Shown: positions 22,275 through 32,575 of the stretch, one piece after another
How positions within the stretch are numbered: the first letter of the stretch is position 1
Layout: every line of letters starts with the position of its first letter
NCBI GenBank assembly: GCA_006503475.1
Contig: RSEH01000019.1
Location: 1-64,000 of the forward strand
Length of the DNA stretch: 64,000 nt
From: Stentor roeselii
Lineage: Eukaryota; Ciliophora; Heterotrichea; Heterotrichida; Stentoridae
Direction of reading: 5' to 3'
Made by a program: the position numbers and the translations under genes
Notes under the pieces: model-generated
What the model was told of the DNA's origin: nothing
The model's input: the letters and a program-made list of their open reading frames with translations, nothing else
The model's database searches: none

Positions 22275-25232
22275 TTAAGCTATAACTGAGTTTGAAATCG
22301 TTTCAGTAGCATCACCATCTAATAATTTTCTTAACTGATTAAAATGGAAACGCTCTTCAGGTTTGCATAACATTTTTCGAAGTAAATTTTGCAGCCATTT
22401 CAAGTCCATTTGTTCCAGTTTTTGAATAAATGAATCTAAATTTTGCTTTAATTCTGAAATATTTTCTAAGTGAGCTAACTGAAGAACGACTAAACCCAGT
22501 GAGAAAACATCGCATTTCTCAAGATCGATTATTGAAATTTCCATTTCTTCTTCAGGAGATTTATAGTCTTTCAATGTATTGATTGTAGATTCGTACCAAA
22601 CATCCTCAACTTTAATTGCCGCAAAAACAAAATCGATTATCGCAAAATTAAAATTTTCGTCAACTAGTAATGATTTCGAACTAATAGAACGATGGAGAAT
22701 GTTATGACTTGCTAAAAAAGCAAATGATTCAAGTAAAGATTTAACAATTATTCCTAGTTGGGCTACTGGAAGAGTATATTCACCCGTTGACTTAAGATTT
22801 TTTAATTCAATTATTAAATCAGAGAGATTCATAGAATAGCTTTTGATAACAATTGAAAAACTATTTTCTGACTTTATTGAGCCAAAGTATTCACAAAAAG
22901 AGGTTTCATTATTTCTATAATTATCTAAAAGCTCATAGCACTTTGCTTCTTTTTCAAACTCTAACTCAATTGTCTTTGCTAGCTCTTTACTTATATTTTC
23001 ATTGAATATATATTTCTTGACAAAGACCTTTCTAGTACAATAAATTGAGCACAATAACTTGATACTAAAATATTTATGATTTATTGTGTGATATAAGTAA
23101 TTTTCTGAGAGTTCTTCAATATTAATAAATTTTTTCGTTTCAAACAACTTCCAAACGTTATTGTTCTCAGTGCTAATTTTTTCAAATTCTTGAGTTTTTA
23201 TAATCTGGTCCAATAAATTCCTTATCTTTTGCTTTGCATCAATATCACTTATGGAATCATACAAAAACATCAAAATCTGGTTATAATATTTTCCTTCAAT
23301 ACTAGCTAATTCATTTCTTGTTTTATAAAAATATTCTGTAAGGATTATGCTTGCATCATGATTGAGATACCGCAACTTATAATTCAATTTTGCAAATTTA
23401 GCAAGGTATTTTGATAAATTTACTGCTTTTTTAGTCCTTTTATTGGTATTGAATTTTTTAAGGTATTTACTGACAATGATAGGTAGTTGCTCCTCAATTT
23501 TTATTTTACTTTGATTATATTCATTATAGTAATCATAGATAAAGGCAGCTACTTTTGCATCATTCAATAGTAATTTAAGATATTTTCTTTTAATTATGCA
23601 CCTTGATAGATTTTCATTTAAAATATATAGCAATTTGTTCCAAAAGCTTATCTTAAAAATACTGTTCTCGTATACAACTAATAGATACTTTTCATGATTC
23701 ATAAAAAGAATGTCTTTAAGTTCAGAGCAATCATATCTCAAACTAAAATCTTCTTTACCATTCGTAATACTACAACTGATAAAGTTGTTATTATCTTTAG
23801 TTTTAATTGTGAATAATCCGTCTTTGGAGCATATTGGCATAGCTTGGTTAGTTGATAATATATTATTTTTTAAATAACTTATCCAACATGTAAGATCTTT
23901 ATCAAATCTTTCTTTAGAATAGTTTTTCAAATTTAAAACTTCTTTTTGCTCTTTTAAATTCCAGATTTTTACAGTATTGTCTCCTGATCCAGTTGCCAGA
24001 TAATTTCCATCAGGAGAGTAAGAACACCAAGATACCCAATCTGAATGTCCATTTAGACAGAACTCTTCTCTTCGCTCTTTGATATTCCAGATTTTAACTG
24101 TTTGGTTGTAAGATCCAGTAGCCAGGTAATTTCCATCAGAAGAGTAAGAACAACAAGATATCCAAGCTGAATGTCCATCAAGAGAGAACTCTTCTCTTTG
24201 TTCTTTCATATTCCAGATTTTAAATGTTTTGTCGCATGATCCAGTTGCCAGATAATTTCCATCAGGGGAGTAAGAACAGCAAGATACCGAAGCTGGATGT
24301 CCCTTCAGAGAGAACTCTTCTCTTCGCTCTTTAATATTCCAGATTTTAACTGTTTTGTCGTATGATCCAGTTGCCAGGTAATTTCCATCAGGAGAGTAAG
24401 AACAACAAGATATCCAATCTGAATGTTGATTCAGAGAGAACTCTTCTCTTCGCTCTTTGATATTCCAGATTATAACTGTTTTGTCGTATGATCCAGTTGT
24501 CAGATAATTTCCATTTGGAGAGTAAGAACAACAATATACAAAATCTGAATGTCCATTCAGAGAAAACTCTTCTCTTCGCTCTTTAAGATTCCAGATTTTA
24601 AATGTTTTGTCGTATGATCCAGTTGCCAGGTAATTTCCATTCGGAGAGTAAGAACAACAAGATATCCAACCTGAGTATCGATTAAGAGAGAACTCTTCTC
24701 TTTGCTCTTTGATATTCCAGATTTTAACTGTGCTGTCTCCTGATCCAGTTGCCAGGTAATTTCCATTCGGAGAGTAAGAACAACAAGATATCCAACCTGA
24801 ATGTCCAAATAGAGAGAACTCTTCTATTTGCTGTTTGATATTCCAGATTTTAACTATTTTGTCGTATGATCCAGTTGCCAGATAATTTCCATCAGGAGAG
24901 TAAGAACAGCAAGATACTCGATCTGAATGTTGATTCAAAGAGAACTCTTCTCTTTGTTCTTTGATATTCCAGATTTTAACTGTTTTGTCGTATGATCCAG
25001 TTGCCAGATATTTTCCATTTGGAGAGTAACAACAACAAGATACCCAATCTGAATGTGCTTCTTTTTCAAAGACATTCATCGGCCATGAATATGCTTTTTC
25101 TTTATATTTTGAATACCTTTTATAGTACTTATATATCTTGTGTTGAAGCTCAGCTTCTTTGCTGTCATCATTATCTTCAGGAAGTTTGAGTATTTCTTTT
25201 TTCGCTACTCCGCGTAAACTAGATTCAACCAT
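22275..25232 (-). CDS. WD40-repeat protein fused to a pseudokinase domain
   Basis: A 985-residue protein. Residues about 60-438 are nine consecutive 42-residue WD40 repeats of the type CCSYSPDGNYLATGSYDKT...KIWNIKE, alike even at the DNA level (126-bp period), so the array expanded recently or is being homogenised. A helical middle follows, then a C-terminal kinase-like domain (about 700-970): KVFVKKYIF, HNILHRSISSKSLLVDENF, IIDFVF and CDVFSLGLVVL. HRD is HRS and DFG is DFV, so catalytic residues are missing and it is probably a pseudokinase. A propeller plus pseudokinase suggests a signalling scaffold. The start context is GTATAAATG. The same C-terminal module is in the gene at 16850-18507. 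Confidence 0.85.
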   Translation of the reverse strand: MVESSLRGVAKKEILKLPEDNDDSKEAELQHKIYKYYKRYSKYKEKAYSWPMNVFEKEAHSDWVSCCCYSPNGKYLATGSYDKTVKIWNIKEQREEFSLNQHSDRVSCCSYSPDGNYLATGSYDKIVKIWNIKQQIEEFSLFGHSGWISCCSYSPNGNYLATGSGDSTVKIWNIKEQREEFSLNRYSGWISCCSYSPNGNYLATGSYDKTFKIWNLKERREEFSLNGHSDFVYCCSYSPNGNYLTTGSYDKTVIIWNIKERREEFSLNQHSDWISCCSYSPDGNYLATGSYDKTVKIWNIKERREEFSLKGHPASVSCCSYSPDGNYLATGSCDKTFKIWNMKEQREEFSLDGHSAWISCCSYSSDGNYLATGSYNQTVKIWNIKERREEFCLNGHSDWVSWCSYSPDGNYLATGSGDNTVKIWNLKEQKEVLNLKNYSKERFDKDLTCWISYLKNNILSTNQAMPICSKDGLFTIKTKDNNNFISCSITNGKEDFSLRYDCSELKDILFMNHEKYLLVVYENSIFKISFWNKLLYILNENLSRCIIKRKYLKLLLNDAKVAAFIYDYYNEYNQSKIKIEEQLPIIVSKYLKKFNTNKRTKKAVNLSKYLAKFAKLNYKLRYLNHDASIILTEYFYKTRNELASIEGKYYNQILMFLYDSISDIDAKQKIRNLLDQIIKTQEFEKISTENNNVWKLFETKKFINIEELSENYLYHTINHKYFSIKLLCSIYCTRKVFVKKYIFNENISKELAKTIELEFEKEAKCYELLDNYRNNETSFCEYFGSIKSENSFSIVIKSYSMNLSDLIIELKNLKSTGEYTLPVAQLGIIVKSLLESFAFLASHNILHRSISSKSLLVDENFNFAIIDFVFAAIKVEDVWYESTINTLKDYKSPEEEMEISIIDLEKCDVFSLGLVVLQLAHLENISELKQNLDSFIQKLEQMDLKWLQNLLRKMLCKPEERFHFNQLRKLLDGDATETISNSVIA
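23919..25055 (-). repeat. Nine tandem 126-bp WD40-coding repeats
   Basis: Nine in-frame units of 126 bp inside the WD40-pseudokinase gene. Units differ mostly at the first residues after the conserved His-Ser (DW, DR, GW, DF, AS, AW) and at single positions such as YDKT versus GDST or GDNT. The first and last units are the most divergent, the usual sign of internal unequal crossing-over. Confidence 0.85.
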
Positions 25233-25759
25233 TTATACACCTAGATTTTCGAGCCAAAATATATACCTTTAATCATTCATACTAAAATCTGATCAAAAGT
25301 ATAATTATTCAATCTTCTGTTGTAATAGTACTTATATACTCTGCTAAACTCAATAAATAATAGTTCAAGATTGTTCCAAGAGTAGAAATGATTCAAGAGT
25401 TTACTAATTAACTCAGTTTATATCTTAAATAATCTATTGATATACGAAGCGACTTTAGATAAATTTTCATTCAAATTCTCACAGCAAATTTCAATGCCCA
25501 AATCTTCAGTAATATATTATTCTTCTAATTTAATCTATTGAGGAATTGATATAGTAGGATCTTTCTTCTGTTTAATCATCAATTATCATCTAAGTATACA
25601 CTAGTTTACTCTGATTAACACCAGCATTTGAAAATTTGATAAAAAATTTGAAGGATAATGTTTTATGGTTGTATTTTTTTGTCTGATTCTAATAACTCTA
25701 ATTTTTTAGTTGATTATCAACACGGTGTGCAAGTTTACCTTTTAATTAATTCACATAAG
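25233..25759. other. AT-rich spacer
   Basis: Upstream region of the WD40-pseudokinase gene; no other gene seen. Confidence 0.4.
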
Positions 25760-25875
25760 TTTTTAAGATTTTAATTAGAGAATTTGTGTATTTCTTTAAA
25801 GTTTAAGATGAATTCTTCTGGGACTTTAGCAGGAGTTCTATCGATATTCCTCAGTGCTAATTTGTTTTTTTTTCG
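25760..25875 (-). pseudogene. Small relic paralogous to sequence at 27.85 kb
   Basis: The minus strand reads LALRNIDRTPAKVPEEFILN and continues KEIHKFSN before a stop. The motif LRN-x-x-x-TP recurs at about 27,880-27,910 (SILRNTKITPSIISKATLDQ), so the two are remnants of related genes or of a duplicated exon. Family unknown. Confidence 0.3.
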
Positions 25876-26019
25876 AATTTAAACTTGTATTATTATATGG
25901 CGTGGTATTTTATATTTTTTACGTTAATGAATCCAGTTAAAAGACGAAGAAAAATTATAAGATATAGTTCAACAAATGAATTAAAATTACATCATCAACT
26001 AATTAAATAGAGATCATGA

Positions 26020-26709
26020 CAACAACAGTACAAGGATAAATTATAAACAATAAATATAAATCAAATATTACAGTTAAGATAAATGAATAATTAAAGATTC
26101 ATTAAAGCCAGTAGAGCTTAATAAACCCAAAGATAAGTAGATAAAGATTCTAACTCATAATATTTAAAAATATAATTTATCGATACTAATACTCTGATGA
26201 AAAATCCAAAGTATACTAAAGCAAAAAAATTATAACAAAAGAAGATATTATTTTTTTTTTAGTTATAAAATGATGAGAAGGAAATAGATGATTAATGGGT
26301 TACTATTGTTAGAGAAAAGATAGGAGTATTAACTGATGAATCTCCTAAAATAATTGATAGCACCTATTAATAAAATTTTATATATTTAGTTAAGAAATCA
26401 ATTTATAGATAAGTGATATAGAAGGAGGCTTATGAGGTTGAGATAATTATTTAATTTAGATTATAAATATAAATGAAGATAAAGAGCATTAATTACAATG
26501 AAGATTATAAGCATAAAGAAATCGAAATTTATTCTGTTGTATTAAATGTGGATCATCTTATCACAAAGATCCGAATATTCAATTATCCTTTAGATTTTGA
26601 TCATTAGTTCTAACTTTAACACGGACTTGACTGGAGATTTTTCTACTTGTTTCTTCTGTTGAAAATAAGCTTATATTTTAAGCTCATCGATTTTCCTTAA
26701 GTTCCTTAA
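26020..26709 (+). other. 230-codon frame open only if TAA/TAG are sense
   Basis: In one plus-strand frame there is no TGA for 230 codons, while TAA or TAG occurs 24 times. Read with TAA/TAG as Gln (the code of Paramecium, Tetrahymena and many spirotrichs), it looks like protein: for example NDEKEIDDQWVTIVREKIGV, then LTDESPKIIDSTYQ and INYNEDYKHKEIEIYS, with a strong purine bias at first codon positions. The neighbouring frame has a zinc-knuckle-like CCIKCGSSYH at about 26,540. No homologue is recognised. It may be DNA acquired from a ciliate with the other code, an element, or a chance effect of A-rich DNA. Confidence 0.35.
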
Positions 26710-26726
26710 TGACACACAAAGAGTGA

Positions 26727-27300
26727 ATTGATATAAAATGGTTGAACCCTGTTAATTTTATTAAATTTGCAACGCATCAATAAAAAATTCTTAAAATCTC
26801 TCCTGCCTAAACTTAAAAAGCGTAAATCATGAAATTGTCTTATGCTACATCATAACCATATCAGGCTATATACAGAGCGTTGAATCTTTGTGAAGCTATA
26901 TAATTTGCTTCATTCACAGTAGTAGGGCCTACTATAACTTTTTAAGATGACCTCAAAGATTCAGATTATGTCTCCTTTGTCAGTCCTCGATAACCAATTT
27001 TTTATGCAACTCAAACAAAAATTGAAGATATTAATCAAAATTACTTAGTTAATTATCAACTAATTTAACAGTAAAGCAATAAATATGAACTATTCTTGTC
27101 AGTACCATTATAAAATCAATAGGCCTTGAAGTTTTATTATCTTGTTAATGATTTATAAAGCTCTGATTAATGCTCACCATGAGAGGGCATCATCAGGTAG
27201 CTTCACATAATTAGAAAAGGAACATCTCTCTCATCGTGGAAAGAATTTGAGCGGTCGTAGATAATCCAATTCTTTGCTTGAATGATTTTGGAGTTGTAAT
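26727..27300. other. Relic region, coding-like on both strands
   Basis: On the plus strand a TGA-free frame (26727 to about 27170) reads well with TAA/TAG as Gln, for example DDLKDSDYVSFVSPR and QTKIEDINQNYLVNY. On the minus strand, short standard-code stretches also look like protein (VIVGPTTVNEANYIASQRFN; LIKLTGFNHFISIHSLCVIK; NWIIYDRSNSFHDERDVPF), separated by stops of all kinds. I cannot decide which strand once coded. GC content is higher than in the true spacers. Confidence 0.3.
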
Positions 27301-27539
27301 CTAATAGAATTTGGTTTTTAAACTCTAGACTTTAGATAATCAACTAATAATTTTTATTTTTGAGTTAAGGTTAGAAGAAAGGAAGTCTATTCAGTTCATC
27401 CTTGAAAAGATTTATTTTATATTCTAGATTATTCGGTGATTATTAATTTGTCTAGATTGAAGTCGAGGAGGAGTATTTTCAAGCAATCATACATTTTTAA
27501 ACAATCTTCGATTCAATGCTGCTTAAAATAGCAAAAAAG

Positions 27540-27930
27540 CAGAATCCAGAACATAAAAATAGTGGGGTACACAAAAAACACTATGGTCAGTATTATATAT
27601 AACTTTAAACCCTAAATAACTCTGAAATATTCAGAATCCCCAGAATGCTTAGGAACTTCAAAACAATCAAAAATATTTCCAGGAAATTTTTCCAATAAAA
27701 AATGCAATGAATCAAGTGCTATTTGTTAATCTATAATCAAATTTAGAGTATTTTTCAAATATTTCAGTTTAAAGGTTTCGATAGGTTTAAATTTTTCATA
27801 TTCATCATACTTATAATATTTAAATAGCATTTGATCCAAAGTGGCCTTTGATATTATTGATGGAGTTATTTTGGTATTCCTCAGTATAGACTGTATATCA
27901 ATACCTTGGCATTAATCTTTGTTTACAACA
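27540..27930 (-). pseudogene. Unassigned minus-strand gene relic
   Basis: A nearly continuous minus-strand frame of about 115 codons: SILRNTKITPSIISKATLDQ, then FKYYKYDEYEKFKPIETFKL and DSLHFLLEKFPGNIFDCFEV, then EVPKHSGDSEYFRVI, interrupted twice by in-frame stops. The continuing frames suggest DHSVFCVPHYFYVLDSAFL. The family is not recognised. A shorter paralogue sits at 25.8 kb. Confidence 0.35.
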
Positions 27931-28170
27931 ATTATATTGGCCAAGTCCTTTTAAAGATCTAAATTATTTACTTGAATGATCGATTTTATTTTGGTAATAT
28001 CTTATTGACAAATATCCGAAAGTTTTACAGATATTTCCCTAAAAACAATGAATAAAAGAAAGTGAACTGGTGTTATATGCAAATTATCATTAAAAATCTA
28101 TTTTTATATCTTTCTATCAAATTATACCTCAAATATATATTAAAATGCTAATCTCGAGTCTTAAGTATAA
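27931..28170. promoter_or_regulatory. Upstream region of the receptor gene
   Basis: AT-rich leader ending in AAGTATAAATGG, the recurrent start context of this window. No other gene seen. Confidence 0.3.
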
Positions 28171-31100
28171 ATGGGAGTTCTACTTTGTCTTATCACCACA
28201 GCATTATCATATCGAATCTATTCAATAGATCTCGACTCTGAATACTTATCAACTGTGGAAACCTTAGTTAGTCAATTACCCGGACTCAACTTTCACTTTA
28301 ACCTTCATTCATTCGATGAATTAGTCCGGGTTCCTCCAGATTCAATAGACGTCCTAATCTCTTCAAGTGATGACAACATCCAAATAAGTCTTCTAAAATC
28401 CTTTTCCGAAACGCTTCATATTCCACAGCTTTTCCTGTCATCAGGTCAAAACAAGCAGCCTTCATTTTTTTCAGACTACCCAAGCGACTGCTTTTCAAAC
28501 ACCACAGTTTCGCTAATAAACTACTTCTCCTTGTCAAGACCTTCACTTCTCTGGAAGTATTCAACAGAAAATCTCGAAATCGTTGAAGAAACTCATTTGA
28601 ATTCAGGTCTTGACATTTTTCACATTTCCTTCCTTGACCAAATGACAAGCAATGAGATCTCAGCGACTATCAGTAAGATGTTAAAACAACAAGGCATTCA
28701 AAATTACTTCTTTTTACCAGATGAAAACTTTTGCGGGTCAATCGTTGAAGGTTTCCAAAAGTCTTTTCTGAATGTTAAGGGAAACATCGCAGTTTTATTT
28801 ACTAGCTGCATTTATCAAAGTACTTTAGAAGGGTCAGTTTTTTTAACTTACGACTCTTTTGAAAATATTAAGAATGAAAGTGAGTATAAAAAGTCAGAGA
28901 TTAATAAATTCTTAAAAGTTTTAAATGACCGAGACCTGACAACTGAAGAAATTTCAAAGAGACTTGATAAAGTTTATGACAATCAATGCAGGTTTTCGAT
29001 TGTTAACATTCAAAATGGATTTCGAAAAATCATGGGAAAGATAGAAAATGGAAAAGTTACTCTTAATGACACTATAAAGTTTTTAGGAAATATCAGTGAT
29101 CTATCAAACTACACATTTCCTCGAGTGACAATCTCTGCTAATACTGGAGCCTTCAACCCGAACGGAATCCAGCCGGCCTATTCAAATGTAGGCTACCAGG
29201 AAGGTACTTATTTCGCAGTGGAAAAGATAAACCGCGACCATCAGTACTTCACCAGTCACAAGCTAGTCCTTTACGACAAAATCGACTGTGGTGTAAGTGT
29301 TTTTGACTACAACTTCTCAAAGTCCTGTTTTTTGCATCATCATCCAGAAATGGGAATTTCTTACATCCCGACATTATTCCCAGTAACCATTCCCCTGCTA
29401 AAGCAATTAAATACTTTAAACATCAACATCCCATTCATCGGTGGCATTGGAAGTTCAGGTCTTTTGTCATTAAAATCCGAATATCCTTACTTCATCCGAA
29501 CAGTTTCTCCTTCCTCGAACATCGCATCAGCCTGGGCGAACCTTATCCGTCTTTACGGCTGGACAAAGATAGTGGCGCATTACACGAATGATAGTTTTGG
29601 AAGTACGGCTTATAAGATCCTCAACAATTCTCAGAAAGAGTTCGGCTTTGAGTTTATTAACGAGGAGAAGTACAGAGCGGTTGAGTATATTTTTAGTTAT
29701 CAGTCTGTTGAACCTTATTATGAGTTTATGAAGAATACTTTGAGTCTTGGATGCAATGTCATCTTCTTGATGATGGGAGACCCTACACCTTTCTTCTGGC
29801 TTGAAGGGTTTTATGACTTGGGTGTTAGGAGAGGAGATTTTACTTTTATTTTTTTTACTTTCACTGGGTTAACTAATTTTGATGCTGCTAATGCTAATTT
29901 GGAGAAGAGAAAGGAACTCATGCATGGAACTTTTGTTATTTATAATGGTGCTTGGGTTGGTCAGTATGGAGCTATGGTCAAGCAAGAGTACTTGAAAACA
30001 AGGAAGGATGCTTGGGGCAGGAGCTACTTCATCGATGCAGTTTACACCGCAGCAGAAACCGCAGATTTTTTAATGAATCAAGGCCGTCCTTTCGAAGACA
30101 AAGACATATTCATGCAAGCAGCAAGAAGCATTCGTTTTTTAGGAACAACAGGAATGATATCCTTTGACCCTGACTCAAACGACCGAAACATTTACTACTA
30201 CAACGTGTTCAACTTCTACGAAGACTCATCAGGTAACTGGAAAGACGACGCTGTGGCTTTGATATCTCCTTTAGGCACAGTATATTACACTGTTCTTCAA
30301 GAGCCTGTTTGGGTAAACGGAGAACTTCCGAAATCAATGAAAGAAAACTTCTCAAACTGCCCATTTCGAAAAGATCAGATTCAGGATTCCTCCTCTGCCG
30401 TTAACATCAAAGTTGGAGTTTCAGTTACTATGCTGGTCATCTCCACTGGTCTCACCATCTACGCACTTAACAGGATGAGATTCAATAAAATCATCATGAT
30501 GCAGAGCAAGTCTTTTATTGTCTTTGAAGACTACCTCACTCTTGGCTTTATCGTCGTTGAAGTCATTCAACTCATCTCGATAGGTCCTTCTTTCGCTTCT
30601 TTTAACAGGTTTTTGAGTAATGTTTCAGAGATTTTATCGCTGAATCTCTCAAAAGTCACTGAATTCAAAGATGATACTTTTTGGGTTATCTTTTTTTTTA
30701 TAGTTTTTCTTTCTTATGCTTGGGCTTTGTTACTTGCTTTTTGTTATTTTCGAGTCTTTAGGTTTTTTCCAGAGTTGAATAAAAGACTAGAAGCGTTGAA
30801 GTCTTACCTGGTTCCAATTATGACGAACTACCTTTTTTTACCGACTATCGTCAGTTTGATCAGCATCTTGATGTGTGACAAAGCCATCAGTGATGATTAT
30901 TCTGACTCATACTTGAATTACGATTGTAATACTTACTGTTGGAGAGACAATCACATCACCTACGCAGCTTTGGCTTGTTTCCAGATAGTGATTTACGTGC
31001 CAACATCAATTATTTACAGGACAGTTTGGCAAGAAGAAAACAAAGTAATCAATATTCGAACTAACTCAGTTTACCTCATCTTGAAGAACCTGTCGCTTGT

Positions 31101-31524
31101 TGTTCTAGTCGTCATTGGAAGGATCTTGAAAAATGACTATGAAATCATTCATGGATCGATTTTTCTTGGAATCTCTTTCTGCCTTTTTTTGCTTGTTTTG
31201 ATACTTAAGAACCCTTATAACTATGACAGAGCCAACTTATGGTCCAAGGCGATGCTTTTTTGTGTTGTTTGGAATACCTCTGTTTGCATGATCAGCTTGT
31301 TTGTTTTTGATCAGGCATTTGTTCTTGTTATTTTACAGATAATTGGATGGCTTGGCATTGCTACTGCTGCCATTTGTTTTCAGAGCAGACTGCCTGAAAA
31401 TTTATTGGTTTCTTTGAAAGGAAAAGGCATCGTTGATTTGTTCAAGTTTGCTTTTGGGATTCAATCATTTCATAAAAGCGTTTATGTTGTTAATGAGGAT
31501 GAAAGGCTTAATTTATCTCAGTAA
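28171..31524 (+). CDS. Receptor with ANF/Leu-binding-type domain and about nine TM segments
   Basis: A 1,117-residue membrane protein. A signal peptide (MGVLLCLITTALSY) is followed by an extracellular part. Within it, residues about 310-690 look like a receptor-family ligand-binding (ANF_receptor/periplasmic-binding-like) fold: YQEGTYFAVEKINRD, IPFIGGIGSSGLLSLKSEYP, FIRTVSPSSNIASAWANLIR, YGWTKIVAHYTNDSFGS and FLGTTGMISFDPDSNDRN. The C-terminal third holds about nine hydrophobic segments, near residues 750, 785, 835, 885, 930, 968, 992, 1028 and 1050. The arrangement is not that of a classical class C GPCR. Instead it matches the TM module of the relic at 9.0-10.2 kb. Likely a cell-surface sensor; ligand unknown. 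Confidence 0.75.
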   Translation: MGVLLCLITTALSYRIYSIDLDSEYLSTVETLVSQLPGLNFHFNLHSFDELVRVPPDSIDVLISSSDDNIQISLLKSFSETLHIPQLFLSSGQNKQPSFFSDYPSDCFSNTTVSLINYFSLSRPSLLWKYSTENLEIVEETHLNSGLDIFHISFLDQMTSNEISATISKMLKQQGIQNYFFLPDENFCGSIVEGFQKSFLNVKGNIAVLFTSCIYQSTLEGSVFLTYDSFENIKNESEYKKSEINKFLKVLNDRDLTTEEISKRLDKVYDNQCRFSIVNIQNGFRKIMGKIENGKVTLNDTIKFLGNISDLSNYTFPRVTISANTGAFNPNGIQPAYSNVGYQEGTYFAVEKINRDHQYFTSHKLVLYDKIDCGVSVFDYNFSKSCFLHHHPEMGISYIPTLFPVTIPLLKQLNTLNINIPFIGGIGSSGLLSLKSEYPYFIRTVSPSSNIASAWANLIRLYGWTKIVAHYTNDSFGSTAYKILNNSQKEFGFEFINEEKYRAVEYIFSYQSVEPYYEFMKNTLSLGCNVIFLMMGDPTPFFWLEGFYDLGVRRGDFTFIFFTFTGLTNFDAANANLEKRKELMHGTFVIYNGAWVGQYGAMVKQEYLKTRKDAWGRSYFIDAVYTAAETADFLMNQGRPFEDKDIFMQAARSIRFLGTTGMISFDPDSNDRNIYYYNVFNFYEDSSGNWKDDAVALISPLGTVYYTVLQEPVWVNGELPKSMKENFSNCPFRKDQIQDSSSAVNIKVGVSVTMLVISTGLTIYALNRMRFNKIIMMQSKSFIVFEDYLTLGFIVVEVIQLISIGPSFASFNRFLSNVSEILSLNLSKVTEFKDDTFWVIFFFIVFLSYAWALLLAFCYFRVFRFFPELNKRLEALKSYLVPIMTNYLFLPTIVSLISILMCDKAISDDYSDSYLNYDCNTYCWRDNHITYAALACFQIVIYVPTSIIYRTVWQEENKVINIRTNSVYLILKNLSLVVLVVIGRILKNDYEIIHGSIFLGISFCLFLLVLILKNPYNYDRANLWSKAMLFCVVWNTSVCMISLFVFDQAFVLVILQIIGWLGIATAAICFQSRLPENLLVSLKGKGIVDLFKFAFGIQSFHKSVYVVNEDERLNLSQ

Positions 31525-32575
31525 GCTAGTTAATGAATTAAATTAGGTTAATCATAGGATATAGCATTTATTTTATTATTATATTTGGCTTTTTTATTTT
31601 CAGGAAACGATTGTATAGATTATATTTAAATTTTGTTGATTTGATTTATAGAATTACAATTTTAGGTTAAACTTTAGAGAACTTAGAGATTATTGATGTG
31701 AAAATTTGCATCTTCTTATTCTTTAATTCACTTATCTCAAGATAATTTTCATTAAGTTTAAATCTTAGAGGAATAGATTGAAATCTTCAGTATTTTCATT
31801 ATTAGTCTTCTGTATTCTTCGATAGATTAATAAAAGGAGTTAAAAATAAAGATAAATTTTTTCCTTTCAAACCTTGTATCTCAATCACTAAACAATAGTA
31901 TTGAGGTATTCAAAAGAGCCGAATCTTTTATTTTATGCGACTCATGAGCCAAAATTATAAAATTTTATAGATTTTAAATTAAGATAGCTTATGATGTATT
32001 AAAATCTTTATTTTCAATGAATAACGATCTATTAATTCATAGTAATTGATTTTTCTGGATCAAGTAACTATAAAAAATTCTCAATTGTTTATTACTTGTT
32101 AAATTAATGATTCTCAGTGCTATTTATATAGAAATCTAGTATTTATAAGTAATTCCTCTAATTATTTATAATTCTTGCTCTCAAAAATATTTAAAAAATT
32201 TTCTTTCTGATTATATGAAAACGTATGAAGAGCTGAGTTTCTTAATTCATTAAACTTAATTCAAACTCTTCCAAATTTTTCCTTATTTCAAAGTGGCTCA
32301 ATTGTTTTTTATTAAATCAAGTATTATAAGTAATGATTAATTTTAGCAGGTCAAGAAAATGCTATTTACTTGATCGGTTCGTTCATCAAATGATTAAGTT
32401 ATCAATCAAAAGTATATTAAGTAAATAATTTTTAGAAATTATGCTCTTAATTTAAAATAAAGAAAATTCACAAATAAATCTTTTATGAACTCACATTTAT
32501 TCAACTAATAACTTACTTAAATTCCTAAAATACTACAAATCTTAATTTAATTTCCAATAATTCATCTAAACCTAA
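31525..32575. other. AT-rich spacer between convergent genes
   Basis: About 1 kb between the 3' ends of the receptor (plus) and the WD40 gene (minus). No gene or RNA recognised. Confidence 0.5.
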
